Shown here: positions 16,530-25,122 of the stretch, one piece after another | How positions within the stretch are numbered: the stretch's first letter is position 1 | Layout: every line of letters begins with the position of its first letter | Assembly: GCA_009993005.1 (NCBI GenBank) | Contig: JAACUH010000063.1 | Coordinates: forward strand, 1-64,000 | Direction of reading: 5' to 3' | DNA from: Rhodobacterales bacterium | GTDB lineage: Bacteria > Pseudomonadota > Alphaproteobacteria > Rhodobacterales > Rhodobacteraceae | DNA length: 64,000 nucleotides | Position numbers and translations under genes: made by a program | The notes under the pieces: generated by a model | Seen by the model: only the letters and a program-made list of their open reading frames with translations | What the model was told of the DNA's origin: nothing | Database searches by the model: none

Positions 16530-16838
16530 ATGTCGCAGTTTCCTGTTGTCGATACCGGTCCGGGCGTCACCCGACAGGTGCTGGCAGATCATCCCGATCT
16601 GATGGTCGTGGCCTTTCGGTTTCAGGCGGGGGCCATGGGCCAGCCGCACAACCACCCCCATGTGCAATCGACCTATGTCGAATCCGGGCGGTTCCGGTTC
16701 ACGGTCGATGACGTTGAAACCGAGGTGGGGCCGGGTGACAGCCTTGTTGTTGCCAGCCGGGCGATGCATGGCTGTCTGTGTCTTGACCCCGGCACGTTGA
16801 TCGATTGCTTTGCGCCGCGTCGCGCCGATTTCCTCTGA
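16530..16838 (+). CDS. Small cupin-domain protein
   Basis: 102-residue single-domain cupin. Metal-site residues are visible in motif 1 (QPHNHPHVQSTYVESGRF: His, His and Glu) and motif 2 (PGDSLVVASRAMHGC: His). GAGAAAGG precedes the ATG. It is 11 bp ahead of kduI and so heads a cupin-kduI-kduD operon. Similar cupins are often found in pectin or hexuronate clusters (KdgF-like), where they help linearise unsaturated uronates. That role is inferred from family and position. Confidence 0.85.
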   Translation: MSQFPVVDTGPGVTRQVLADHPDLMVVAFRFQAGAMGQPHNHPHVQSTYVESGRFRFTVDDVETEVGPGDSLVVASRAMHGCLCLDPGTLIDCFAPRRADFL

Positions 16839-16849
16839 AAGGACGCCCC

Positions 16850-17674
16850 ATGTTGCGTGTCACGTCGTTTTACGCCGTCAGCCCGGACCAGACCCGCACC
16901 CTGGACACCACCGGATTGCGCGCCAACTTCCATTTGGGCGATTTGTTCCGCAGCGGTGCCCTGACCCTGGCCTATACCCATTACGACCGGATGATCGTCG
17001 GTGGCGCGGTGCCGGGCGACGCGCCGCTGGTTCTGGATGCCGTGGCCGAGGCGGGCACGCCATCGCTTCTGGATCGGCGCGAAATGGGGGTGCTGAACAT
17101 CGGCGCTGCGGCAATGGTCTCGGCTGGCGGCAAGACCCACGCCATGGGGCGGGGCGATGTTCTGTACCTCGGCATGGGGGCGGGCCCGATCACCTTCGAG
17201 GGGCCGGGACGGTTTTACATCCTGTCGGCCCCGGCACACCGGAGCCTGCCCGACCGCCTGCTGACGCTGGGCGATGCGCGGCAGGTCAGGATGGGCGCGG
17301 CGGAAACGGCGAACGCCCGCACGATCTATCAATTCATCCACCCCGATGTGATGGAGACCTGTCAGCTTGTCATGGGCTATACGATGTTCCAAGGCGGGTC
17401 GGTGTGGAACACCATGCCCGCCCATGTCCACGACCGGCGGATGGAGGCGTATCTGTATTTTGACCTCGACCCGGAACAGCGGGTGTTCCATTTCATGGGT
17501 GCGCCGCAGGAAACGCGCCATATCGTGATGGCCAACGAAGAGGCGGTGATTTCGCCCCCCTGGTCGATCCATTGTGGTGTGGGCACCGGCAGCTACAGCT
17601 TTTGCTGGGCGATGGCGGGCGACAACGTCGATTACAAGGACATGGATATGATAGCGATAGGGGATTTGCGATGA
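16850..17674 (+). CDS. kduI: 5-dehydro-4-deoxy-D-glucuronate isomerase
   Basis: 274-residue cupin-fold isomerase, close to the usual 278. It converts 5-keto-4-deoxyuronate to 2,5-diketo-3-deoxygluconate in pectin, alginate or glycosaminoglycan-type uronate breakdown. The metal-binding HVHDRRMEAYLYFD (two His plus Glu) and the later WSIHCGVG histidine are present, as are the family stretches VWNTMPAHVHDRR and YSFCWAMAGDN. SD GAAAGGA precedes the ATG. It overlaps kduD by ATGA. Confidence 0.96.
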   Translation: MLRVTSFYAVSPDQTRTLDTTGLRANFHLGDLFRSGALTLAYTHYDRMIVGGAVPGDAPLVLDAVAEAGTPSLLDRREMGVLNIGAAAMVSAGGKTHAMGRGDVLYLGMGAGPITFEGPGRFYILSAPAHRSLPDRLLTLGDARQVRMGAAETANARTIYQFIHPDVMETCQLVMGYTMFQGGSVWNTMPAHVHDRRMEAYLYFDLDPEQRVFHFMGAPQETRHIVMANEEAVISPPWSIHCGVGTGSYSFCWAMAGDNVDYKDMDMIAIGDLR

Positions 17675-18399
17675 ACCCGTTTTCCCTGGCGGGCAAGACC
17701 GCTTTGGTGACCGGCGCCAATGCCGGGATCGGTCGGGCCATCGCCGTGGCCATGGGGCAGGCTGGCGCCCATGTGATCTGCGCCGGGCGGTCGGCCTGTG
17801 ATGACACCGTGGCGCTGATCGACAGCGCCGAGGCGTTGCATCTGGATCTGGCCGATCCGATGGCGGGGCAAGGGGTGTTTGCCGGTCACGCAATCGACAT
17901 TCTGGTGAACAACGCCGGAATCATCCGCCGCGCCGACAGCACCGATTTCACCGAAGAAGACTGGGACGCGGTGATGGATGTGAACCTGAAAGCGGTGTTC
18001 TTCCTGTCCCAGGCCTTTGCCAGGGCGGCATTTGCGGCCGGGCGCGAAGGGCGGATCGTCAACATTGCGTCGCTGCTGTCGTTCCAGGGGGGCATTCGTG
18101 TGCCGTCCTACACGGCGTCGAAACATGGTCTGGCCGGGATCACGAAATTGCTGGCCAATGAATGGGCGGCGCGGGGCGTGGGCGTGAACGCGATTGCGCC
18201 GGGATACATCGAGACGAACAACACCGCCGACCTGCGCGCCGATCCAGCCCGCCGTCAGGCGATTCTTGACCGTATTCCGGCGGGCCGCTGGGGCCAGCCC
18301 GAGGATATTGCCCAAACAGCGGTGTTTCTGGCCGCCCCTGCGTCACGCTACATCCATGGCGCAATCCTGAGCGTCGATGGCGGTTGGATGGCACGCTGA
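17671..18399 (+). CDS. kduD: 2-dehydro-3-deoxy-D-gluconate 5-dehydrogenase (SDR family)
   Basis: 242-residue short-chain dehydrogenase that reduces 2,5-diketo-3-deoxygluconate to KDG. The cofactor motif is TGANAGIG (residues 14-21), with NNAG, the catalytic Ser in IASLLSFQGG, YTASK (Tyr/Lys) and the KduD-like APGYIETNNT segment. Co-translation with kduI confirms the assignment. The later steps (KDG kinase, KDPG aldolase) are not next to it; the PfkB kinase at the left edge could supply one of them. Confidence 0.95.
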   Translation: MNPFSLAGKTALVTGANAGIGRAIAVAMGQAGAHVICAGRSACDDTVALIDSAEALHLDLADPMAGQGVFAGHAIDILVNNAGIIRRADSTDFTEEDWDAVMDVNLKAVFFLSQAFARAAFAAGREGRIVNIASLLSFQGGIRVPSYTASKHGLAGITKLLANEWAARGVGVNAIAPGYIETNNTADLRADPARRQAILDRIPAGRWGQPEDIAQTAVFLAAPASRYIHGAILSVDGGWMAR

Positions 18400-18400
18400 A

Positions 18401-18494
18401 GCGTTTCGCGTTGAACCTGGGTCAGAATTTGCGGCATCCCGGTCAGACAAGACCGATGTCCGATGAACGCTGATTCACGTCAAACGCGAAACGC
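18401..18494. repeat. Inverted repeat between convergent genes (possible MITE/REP-like element)
   Basis: GCGTTTCGCGTT (18401-18412) is repeated inverted as AACGCGAAACGC (18483-18494), enclosing 70 bp. Similarity continues weakly beyond the arms (GGTCAG against TGATTC). It starts 2 bp after the kduD stop and lies before the converging glycosidase gene, so it may also act as a bidirectional transcription stop. No coding potential is seen. Confidence 0.55.
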
Positions 18495-18535
18495 CATTTG
18501 CGGCAGATGTGCCGGCCGGTCCGTCGCACCGCAGA

Positions 18536-19789
18536 TCAGAACAACCTGAGGCCAAGCGGCAAAGGCCGGTCGAACTGTGCCGGGCTGTCGGTCATGGCGT
18601 GGTGCACGTCGCGCGGTTCGATCAAGGCACCGCCGCCGTGGCAGAACACCTGCGTCGAACCGCCCCCGTCCAGATGCATGGCACGGGCGGCGCCTTCGGT
18701 GATCATCAGGCAGGCCAGATCGTGCAGTGTCGCACCCTTGGCCGCGCCATCGCGCAGAAACGACGAGGTGCCCTCGACAGCGCAGAAGAACACCCGCCCG
18801 TCCGGGGAAATACCCGCCGCCATCCGCGCGGCGCGGGTTTTGTGCCAGTCCGCCGCCCAGGCATGGGGCGAGACGGCAACCGCATCGGGACGCGGCGCCG
18901 TGCCCGACATCAGCTCGGCGGCAAAAACATCGGGGGCCGTATCGGTGGGCAACCCGTCTTCGACAATGACCGGACCGGATTGAACGCCCTGCATCAACCC
19001 CGCGAGGACATAGGTCAGGGGGCCGGCGGCCACTGCTTCGGCCTCGGTGCGGGTGGCGCAGCGCAACACACAGCCCGCGCGCGGAATCGACAGTCCGCCG
19101 CCTTGGGACAGCGCCACCGGGTGGCGCCCGACAAAGGCTACGTCCCAGTTCGCCGCGCCCGGTGGCGTCGCGCCGTTGTGCGAACCGTGAAACAGCGCAA
19201 AGGCGGTGCCGGGGCCGGTGCGGTCGGGCGGGCCGAACGGATGGGGCACAAAGGCGCGCTGATCCGCGGCGCGGATGCCGGTGTCGGCAAAACCGATGCG
19301 CCGGATGGCCGGCCCCTCTGCGCCGATCACCAGACAGGCGCGCCGGGCCTGTGGCGGGGTTTCGATCAGGCCATCCGCCAGGGTCAGGCCGATCGGATCG
19401 CCATAGGCATCAAAGGGGGTTTCCACCTCGGGGGGCAGGAACAGGAAGTGATTGGCGTTGATCAGCAATTCATCCGGCCCAAGCCCCGACGCGACCGTGC
19501 GCAACAGGCGCAGCGGCGCACAGGCCGCGCCGATGCGTGGCCCGGCCCGACGCGCCAGCCGCAGCGTGCCGTCCACCTCGCGCGGGGCGATCCGCTGATC
19601 AGCGGGGGGCACGGCCACGACGGGCAGGCCCAGCCGCGCCCCGGCCAGGGTCAGGGCCAGGCGCGTCTCGTCCGATGGCGCGTCACGGGTGAACAAGGGC
19701 AGTACGGAAAACCCCTGTGGATCAATCCGAACCACCCGCACCTCGCACCCCGAGGCAAGCCGACGCTGTAAAATCCGAACCTGTGCCAT
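18536..19789 (-). CDS. Phosphodiester glycosidase family protein (NAGPA-like)
   Basis: 417 residues. The C-terminal domain has the family signature AMHLDGGGSTQVFCHGGG, preceded by PDGRVFFCAVEGTSSFL, as in N-acetylglucosamine-1-phosphodiester alpha-N-acetylglucosaminidase and YoeB-like bacterial relatives. These enzymes remove a sugar from a sugar-1-phosphodiester. No signal peptide is apparent, so it is likely cytoplasmic and acts on an imported substrate. The ATG at 19789 overlaps the stop of the ATPase gene. It is the third gene of the minus-strand half of the divergent transport locus. Confidence 0.85.
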   Translation of the reverse strand: MAQVRILQRRLASGCEVRVVRIDPQGFSVLPLFTRDAPSDETRLALTLAGARLGLPVVAVPPADQRIAPREVDGTLRLARRAGPRIGAACAPLRLLRTVASGLGPDELLINANHFLFLPPEVETPFDAYGDPIGLTLADGLIETPPQARRACLVIGAEGPAIRRIGFADTGIRAADQRAFVPHPFGPPDRTGPGTAFALFHGSHNGATPPGAANWDVAFVGRHPVALSQGGGLSIPRAGCVLRCATRTEAEAVAAGPLTYVLAGLMQGVQSGPVIVEDGLPTDTAPDVFAAELMSGTAPRPDAVAVSPHAWAADWHKTRAARMAAGISPDGRVFFCAVEGTSSFLRDGAAKGATLHDLACLMITEGAARAMHLDGGGSTQVFCHGGGALIEPRDVHHAMTDSPAQFDRPLPLGLRLF

Positions 19790-20880
19790 CAAACCCCCTC
19801 GCGGCGGGGCAGGGCGCGGCCAGCCATATCAAACACATGCACCTTGTCGGGCGGCGCGGCAAAATGCATTGCCGCGCCCGGTTCAAGCCGCGCGTCGCCC
19901 TGCACCACGACACACAGGCCAAGGCCCGCGCCGGTGCGGCCATGCACCACGGTTTGCGGGCCCAGCCGCTCAAGCAGGGTCAGGCGCACGGGAATATCAC
20001 CGTCTGTCCCCAGCGTCAGGTCATCGGGCCGCAGACCCAGCTCTACGGCATCACCGGGCGACAGGGCGCGGCCATCGGCGAGGGCGGTCACACGCACCCC
20101 CGGTTCGATCTGGGCCAGCACATGCTGCGGATCGGCGGTGACAACCCGGGCCGGCAGCAGTGTCATCCGCGGCTGGCCAATGAACCCGGCGACAAACCGG
20201 GTGGCCGGGCGGTGATACAGATCCAGCGGCGCGCCGATCTGTTCCACCCGGCCCGCGTTCAGCACGACGATCTGCTGCGCCATGGTCATCGCCTCGATCT
20301 GATCGTGGGTGACATAGACCATGGTGGTGCCCAGCGTGCGGTGCAGTTCGGCCAGTTCCACGCGCATTTCGCCGCGCAGCGCGGCGTCGAGGTTCGACAG
20401 CGGTTCGTCGAACAGGAAAACCGAAGGTTCGCGCACGATGGCGCGGCCGATGGCAACCCTTTGACGCTGGCCACCCGACAGTTGCGCAGGCTTGCGATCC
20501 AGCAGATCCTGGATGCGCAGGATTTCGGCGGCGCGGGCGATGGCCGCCGCCGTTTCGGCCCGTCCCATCCGTTGTGATCGCAGCGGAAACGCCATGTTGG
20601 CGCGCACGGTCATGTGCGGGTACAGCGAATAGTTCTGGAACACCATGGCGATGCGCCGTTCGACAGGTTCCAGCCCCGTCACATCGCGCCCGCCGATGTG
20701 CAGATTGCCCGCCGTCGGTTCATCAAGCCCGGCAAGAATGCGCAGCAGCGTTGATTTGCCACAGCCGGACGGCCCGACGATCACCGTGAACGACCCGTCC
20801 GCGATGTCCAGATCAATGCCGCGCAACACTTTTGTGGCACCAAAGTTGCGGCTGATTCCGCGAAAGGCGACGTTGGCCAT
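19789..20880 (-). CDS. CUT1-type sugar ABC transporter ATPase (UgpC/MalK-like)
   Basis: 363 residues. Walker A GPSGCGKST (about residue 37), Q-loop FQNYSLYPHMTV, signature LSGGQRQRVAIGRAI, Walker B VFLFDEPLSNLD and H-loop VTHDQ are intact. A C-terminal regulatory OB/TOBE domain follows (from about residue 240). No other ATPase accompanies the binding protein and two permeases transcribed divergently at 21941-25024, so this one almost certainly energises them. It is placed between the PHP hydrolase (8 bp gap) and the glycosidase. Confidence 0.94.
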   Translation of the reverse strand: MANVAFRGISRNFGATKVLRGIDLDIADGSFTVIVGPSGCGKSTLLRILAGLDEPTAGNLHIGGRDVTGLEPVERRIAMVFQNYSLYPHMTVRANMAFPLRSQRMGRAETAAAIARAAEILRIQDLLDRKPAQLSGGQRQRVAIGRAIVREPSVFLFDEPLSNLDAALRGEMRVELAELHRTLGTTMVYVTHDQIEAMTMAQQIVVLNAGRVEQIGAPLDLYHRPATRFVAGFIGQPRMTLLPARVVTADPQHVLAQIEPGVRVTALADGRALSPGDAVELGLRPDDLTLGTDGDIPVRLTLLERLGPQTVVHGRTGAGLGLCVVVQGDARLEPGAAMHFAAPPDKVHVFDMAGRALPRREGV

Positions 20881-20888
20881 GTCCCGCC

Positions 20889-21806
20889 TCAGTCCAGCCA
20901 GACCGGGTTTGTCCAGGCGTGGCGTCCGTGCCGGTCGCGCAGGATCAGGCGCATGTAACCCTCGGTTGCCTGCGCCAGCGGCAGGCGGACGCGGGTGGCG
21001 ATTTCGGTGATCTGCCCGGCGATTCGGCGGGCACGGCTGCCCACCAGCGCGGCGGTTACCACCGGTGAACAGTCCACCACCATCATGTCATCCTCGATCC
21101 GGATGTCGTGAATGACCGGCCCCTGGCTGGCATAGAACTGTCCCGCGTGCAGCGCGGCCAGCACAGCCTCGGGCGTCAGGACATCCGCCTTGACCATCGT
21201 CCATCCGCCGCCAAACCCAAGGCCGAGGCGGTGCATGTCATCATTGGCGACGGCGGTCAGGCGGCGGCCTTCGTTCAGCACCATATCGGTCAGATACCAG
21301 CCATCGCCACGCATCTGCCCGGTTTCGGTGCCGTGGTTGTACACTTCGACAGCGTGAACCATCGGCAGGGTGCGCGTATCCTCGGGCGTCAGGGCGAACC
21401 AGCCGGGATGGGCAAACGCCAGAAACGCCCCGGCTTCTGTTGCGCGGGTACAGATTTCAGCTGCGGTTTCGTCCTCGGTCGGGGCGGCGAAATTCCACGG
21501 CAGGCCGACGGCGGTGATGTGCCAAAGCTCACCATTGCTCAGCCGCCCCTGATGCAGTTCGGCCCCGGCCAGAGTGACGAATCGGTCGGTGCGGCAGGCG
21601 CGCGTGTCGGTGATGGGATAATCGTATTGCGGCAGGAAGTGATCGGTCATGGCAACGAAATCATACCCTTCCCGCGCATAGGCGGCACAGGCTTCGGCCA
21701 CGCCATGGGCGCCGTCCGACCGGGTGCTGTGCATGTGCATGTTGCCCCGCCAGAACCGGCCGGGCGCCGCAAAGGGCAGTTGGCCCAATATGTGATCCGC
21801 TGTCAT
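20889..21806 (-). CDS. PHP-domain metallohydrolase (CehA/McbA-type phosphoesterase)
   Basis: 305-residue PHP-superfamily protein. Metal-site motifs: NMHMHSTRSDG (HxH), MTDHF, a Glu in LAGAELH, FAHPGW and NDDMHR. The start ATG at 21806 follows GGAAAG; longer in-frame starts are less likely. PHP proteins hydrolyse phosphoesters or phosphodiesters. It is the first gene of the minus-strand operon with a CUT1 ATPase and a phosphodiester glycosidase, so an imported phosphorylated glycoside is the likely target (inference). Confidence 0.86.
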   Translation of the reverse strand: MTADHILGQLPFAAPGRFWRGNMHMHSTRSDGAHGVAEACAAYAREGYDFVAMTDHFLPQYDYPITDTRACRTDRFVTLAGAELHQGRLSNGELWHITAVGLPWNFAAPTEDETAAEICTRATEAGAFLAFAHPGWFALTPEDTRTLPMVHAVEVYNHGTETGQMRGDGWYLTDMVLNEGRRLTAVANDDMHRLGLGFGGGWTMVKADVLTPEAVLAALHAGQFYASQGPVIHDIRIEDDMMVVDCSPVVTAALVGSRARRIAGQITEIATRVRLPLAQATEGYMRLILRDRHGRHAWTNPVWLD

Positions 21807-21822
21807 TTCGTCTTTCCGTTTT

Positions 21823-21905
21823 CCCGGTGCGCGCACCGGGTGGTGTCACGAAACCATCATTGAACTGACCTAGGTGTCGCATGGCCCGCCGGGGTTATCC
21901 ATGCG
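21823..21905. promoter_or_regulatory. Divergent control region with two inverted repeats
   Basis: CCCGGTGCGCGCACCGGG (21823-21840) is a perfect 18-bp palindrome in the leader of the PHP gene. A second inverted repeat, CGCATGG/CCATGCG (21878-21884 and 21899-21905), lies nearer the binding-protein gene. Together they suggest shared control of the two halves of the transport locus; no regulator gene is adjacent. Confidence 0.45.
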
Positions 21906-21940
21906 GCGGCGTGTGAAGATTTGATGACGAAGGGGATGTC

Positions 21941-23242
21941 ATGACGACGAAAAGGTCAGCGCTGCGCGCATTTGGATTAAAGCCCGCGCTGTGCGCATTC
22001 GGGATGTTTGCGGGGGCCATGCCGGCAGCGGCACAAGATACCACGCTGACCTACATGCTGTGGTCGCCCGAACAGGTCGAGATCGAGGCGCCGGCGATTG
22101 CCGCCTTCGAATCAGCCCACCCCGGCGTCACGGTGAAGGTGCAGGCGATGCCGCCCGCCGATTATTGGCCGCGCGTTTCGGCGCAGGCCGCGTCGGGCGA
22201 TCTGCCGGATGTGATGGCGATGTCTTCGGGCTTCGTGCAGGAATGGGCCGCGGCGGGCAATCTGCTCGACCTCAGCCCGTATATCGGTGACTCCGCGCTT
22301 GACGGGTATTTCACCAGCGCGGTGAACATCGGCAATATTGGCGGCGCACAGGTGGCCTTTCCGCAGAACTGGGTCGCGCCGGTTCTGTATTACAACCGCA
22401 CCGCATTCGATGCGGCGGGGGTCGGTTATCCGAATGCCACCTGGACCTGGGAAGATTTCCGCGCCGCAGCCGAGGCGTTGACCGTGGATGAAAACGCCGA
22501 CGGCACGCCCGAACAATACGGCTATTGGGTTTACGGTCGCTATGCCCACACCGATCCGTGGGTGTTTCGCAACGGCGGGCGCTATGTCACCGCCGATGGT
22601 TCGGCGCTGGACATCACCCAACCGGCAGTGAACGCGCTGGCCTTCCTCGCATCACTTGTCGACGATGGCTTTGCGCCGCGCCCGCAGGAATTGGAAGGCG
22701 TTCGCCAGCAGGACGTGTTCGGCATGGGCATGGCGGCGATGTGGGTCGATGGATCGTGGAACATCGACAACACCCGCAAATTGGTGGGTGATACGTTTGA
22801 ATGGGGCATCGCACAGGTGCCGATGGGCCCCGATGCCACGCCTGAAACGGCGGCGGCCTATGCCTGGGCCGATATGCTGGCCGTGACCACCGACACTGAA
22901 CAGGCCGATCTGGCCTGGGCCTTTGTCCAGCATATGACCGGCCCGACCCTGAGCGCCGCCGATTTCACCGCCGGCAAGGTGCCCGCCTGGACCGCCACGG
23001 CCGAAACCGAGCAATGGTTGGGCCGTGGCCAACAGCCCGACAACATGGAACTGATCCTCGAGATCGGCGAACAGCCGCTTTACACCGGTTTCACCCGCAA
23101 CTGGAGCGATTGGCGCGGCTATGCCGCAGCCGGATCGGGCGGTCTGAACGGTGAGCTGGATGAAGTGTTCAACGGCCGCAAACCGCTGTCCGATGCACTG
23201 GCCGCCGCCACCGCCTATGGCAACGACGTTCTGTCACGTTGA
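21941..23242 (+). CDS. CUT1-family extracellular sugar-binding protein
   Basis: 433-residue family 1 solute-binding protein. The signal peptide spans about residues 1-31 (LCAFGMFAGAMPAAA-Q). The mature protein has the usual TLTYMLWSPEQVEIEAPAIA start and AFPQNWVAPVLYYNRTAFDAAG ligand-domain segment, plus the NADGTPEQYGYWV loop. It delivers an oligosaccharide, glycerophosphodiester or polyol to the two following permeases. The downstream permease starts at or just after its stop. Confidence 0.92.
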   Translation: MTTKRSALRAFGLKPALCAFGMFAGAMPAAAQDTTLTYMLWSPEQVEIEAPAIAAFESAHPGVTVKVQAMPPADYWPRVSAQAASGDLPDVMAMSSGFVQEWAAAGNLLDLSPYIGDSALDGYFTSAVNIGNIGGAQVAFPQNWVAPVLYYNRTAFDAAGVGYPNATWTWEDFRAAAEALTVDENADGTPEQYGYWVYGRYAHTDPWVFRNGGRYVTADGSALDITQPAVNALAFLASLVDDGFAPRPQELEGVRQQDVFGMGMAAMWVDGSWNIDNTRKLVGDTFEWGIAQVPMGPDATPETAAAYAWADMLAVTTDTEQADLAWAFVQHMTGPTLSAADFTAGKVPAWTATAETEQWLGRGQQPDNMELILEIGEQPLYTGFTRNWSDWRGYAAAGSGGLNGELDEVFNGRKPLSDALAAATAYGNDVLSR

Positions 23243-23250
23243 GCGATACG

Positions 23251-24180
23251 ATGCCACAGCACGCGCCCCGCACCGGGGCGCGTGCAAGCCAGTCCCGGCT
23301 CGCGCAGCGCCCGGCGCGGTGGAAACACTGGTTGCCGGCGCTGCTGTTCTTGTCGCCCGCAATTGTCGGGCTGGTGCTGTTTCGGCTTGTTCCCATCGTC
23401 TGGGCCTTTGTGTTGTCGTTCACCGACTGGCGGATTTTCGATGACATCGTCTGGGTTGGCTTTGACAATTACATCCACATCCTGTCTTCGCCGGTGGCGC
23501 GTCAGGTGCTGGGCAACACGCTGTGGTTTACCGCGATGTATGTGCCGGGGGTGGTGGTTCTGTCGGTCAGCCTTGCCGTGGTGCTGAACAACGGGTTGCG
23601 GTCGTCGGCGTTCTTTCGCGGGGCGTTTTTCCTGCCCTATATCACGGCGACCGTGGCGATCACGCTGGCGTGGCGCTGGATCTTTTCCACCCGGTTCGGG
23701 CTGTTGAACCACCTGTTGGATATGGTGGGCCTGCAAGGTCAGGCGTGGTTGGCCGATCCGGCCTGGGCCTTGCCTGCCGTGGCGATCGTTTCGATCTGGA
23801 AAGATGCCGGGTTCTATATGATCCTGCTGATCGCCGGGTTGCAGACCATTGATCCGGGGTATTATGAGGCCGCCCGCATCGACGGCGCGCGGCCGTTCCG
23901 ACGGTTTTATGCGATTACCCTGCCGCTGTTGTCGCGCAGCCTGTTCTTTGTGCTGATCCTGGCGCTGATCCGGTCGACCCAGACCTTTGAAATAACCTAT
24001 GCGCTGACAAATGGCGGGCCGAACCGGGCCTCGACCACGCTGGCCTTTTACATCTATCAGAATGCTTTCGTGCATTTCGAAATGGGCTATGCCGCAGCAC
24101 TGGCCTATCTGTTGTGCTTTGCGATCGGGTTGGTGACGCTGCTGAATTTCTGGCTGAGAAAGCGTTGGGTCCATGAATGA
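23251..24180 (+). CDS. CUT1 sugar ABC transporter permease (MalF/UgpA-like)
   Basis: 309 residues with six hydrophobic segments. The permease coupling motif YYEAARIDGARPFRRFYAITLPLL lies near residues 208-231. A TTG at 23239 overlapping the binding-protein stop could give four more residues; the ATG at 23251 is used here. It overlaps the next permease by 8 bp. Confidence 0.92.
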   Translation: MPQHAPRTGARASQSRLAQRPARWKHWLPALLFLSPAIVGLVLFRLVPIVWAFVLSFTDWRIFDDIVWVGFDNYIHILSSPVARQVLGNTLWFTAMYVPGVVVLSVSLAVVLNNGLRSSAFFRGAFFLPYITATVAITLAWRWIFSTRFGLLNHLLDMVGLQGQAWLADPAWALPAVAIVSIWKDAGFYMILLIAGLQTIDPGYYEAARIDGARPFRRFYAITLPLLSRSLFFVLILALIRSTQTFEITYALTNGGPNRASTTLAFYIYQNAFVHFEMGYAAALAYLLCFAIGLVTLLNFWLRKRWVHE

Positions 24181-25024
24181 CGCACGCCTGAAACGCGCCT
24201 CGGTGCTGGTGGCCCTGTATGGCGTGCTGTTGGTCTATGCAGCCGTCACGTTGTTGCCGTTTGCGTGGATGCTGATCACCAGTTTCAAGGAAAGCCGCGA
24301 GGTGTTTCGCCTGCCGCCCAGTTTCGTGCCCACCCTGCTGTTTGGTCCCGATCCTCTGGCCAATTATACCGAGGTTCTGACGCGGCACGATTTCCTGCTG
24401 TATTTCCGCAACTCGTTCTTCGTTTCCACCACTGCGGCGCTGGGGCAGGTCGCGACTTGCGCCTTGGCGGGCTATGCCTTTGCGCGGATGCACCTGCCCG
24501 GCAAGACCGCGATCTTTGCGCTGATCCTTGCCACTGCCTTTGTGCCCACCGAGGTGACGATCATTCCCGAATTCCTGCTGATGCGCGGGCTGGGCTGGAT
24601 CGACACATTTCTTCCGCTGATCGTGCCATCCTTTCTTGTCGGGTCATTCGGCACTTTCATGCTGCGCGAATATTTTGCCAGCCTGCCCAACGAATACGGC
24701 GAGGCGGCGCGGATTGACGGCGCCGGGCCGTTCCGCATTTTCTGGCGGGTGTACCTGCCGTTGGCGCGGCCGGCGCTGATTTCGATCTTCGTCATCGCCT
24801 TCATCAACAACTGGGATGAATTGCTGCGCCCGCTGTTGTATCTGAATTCACCCGAATTGCGCACCGTGCCGCTGGGTCTGATGCGGTTTGTCGGGGAATT
24901 CGAGGCGGAATGGGCGCTGTTGATGGCAGGTTCCGTTGCCTCGACCCTGCCGTTGATCCTGGTCTATCTTTTGGGCCAGAAATATGTGTTGCAGGGCTTT
25001 GCAGGCGGCGGCGTAAAGGGGTGA
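24173..25024 (+). CDS. CUT1 sugar ABC transporter permease (MalG/UgpE-like)
   Basis: 283 residues with six hydrophobic segments. The coupling motif EYGEAARIDGAGPFRIFWRVYLPLARPAL near residues 174-202 and the ITSFKESREVF N-terminal loop are typical of MalG-type subunits. It forms a heterodimer with the preceding permease and should be driven by the divergent ATPase at 19789-20880. Confidence 0.92.
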   Translation: MNDARLKRASVLVALYGVLLVYAAVTLLPFAWMLITSFKESREVFRLPPSFVPTLLFGPDPLANYTEVLTRHDFLLYFRNSFFVSTTAALGQVATCALAGYAFARMHLPGKTAIFALILATAFVPTEVTIIPEFLLMRGLGWIDTFLPLIVPSFLVGSFGTFMLREYFASLPNEYGEAARIDGAGPFRIFWRVYLPLARPALISIFVIAFINNWDELLRPLLYLNSPELRTVPLGLMRFVGEFEAEWALLMAGSVASTLPLILVYLLGQKYVLQGFAGGGVKG

Positions 25025-25041
25025 GCGCCAGTGTGAAAACG

Positions 25042-25063
25042 GTTACCCGACCGTTACATTGGG
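25042..25063. promoter_or_regulatory. Direct repeat and motif shared with the second TRAP promoter
   Basis: GTTAC occurs at 25042-25046 and 25053-25057, an 11-bp spacing like that of Pho-box half sites, though the match to the CTGTCAT consensus is weak. CCGTTACATTGGG (25051-25063) recurs exactly at 60356-60368, upstream of the second TRAP operon. Either a common promoter element or a regulator site. Confidence 0.35.
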
Positions 25064-25122
25064 CGGCTAGACCGACGCCGCAGCAAGGTGCGTCAAACTT
25101 TGCCAGACATGAGGGAAACGAA

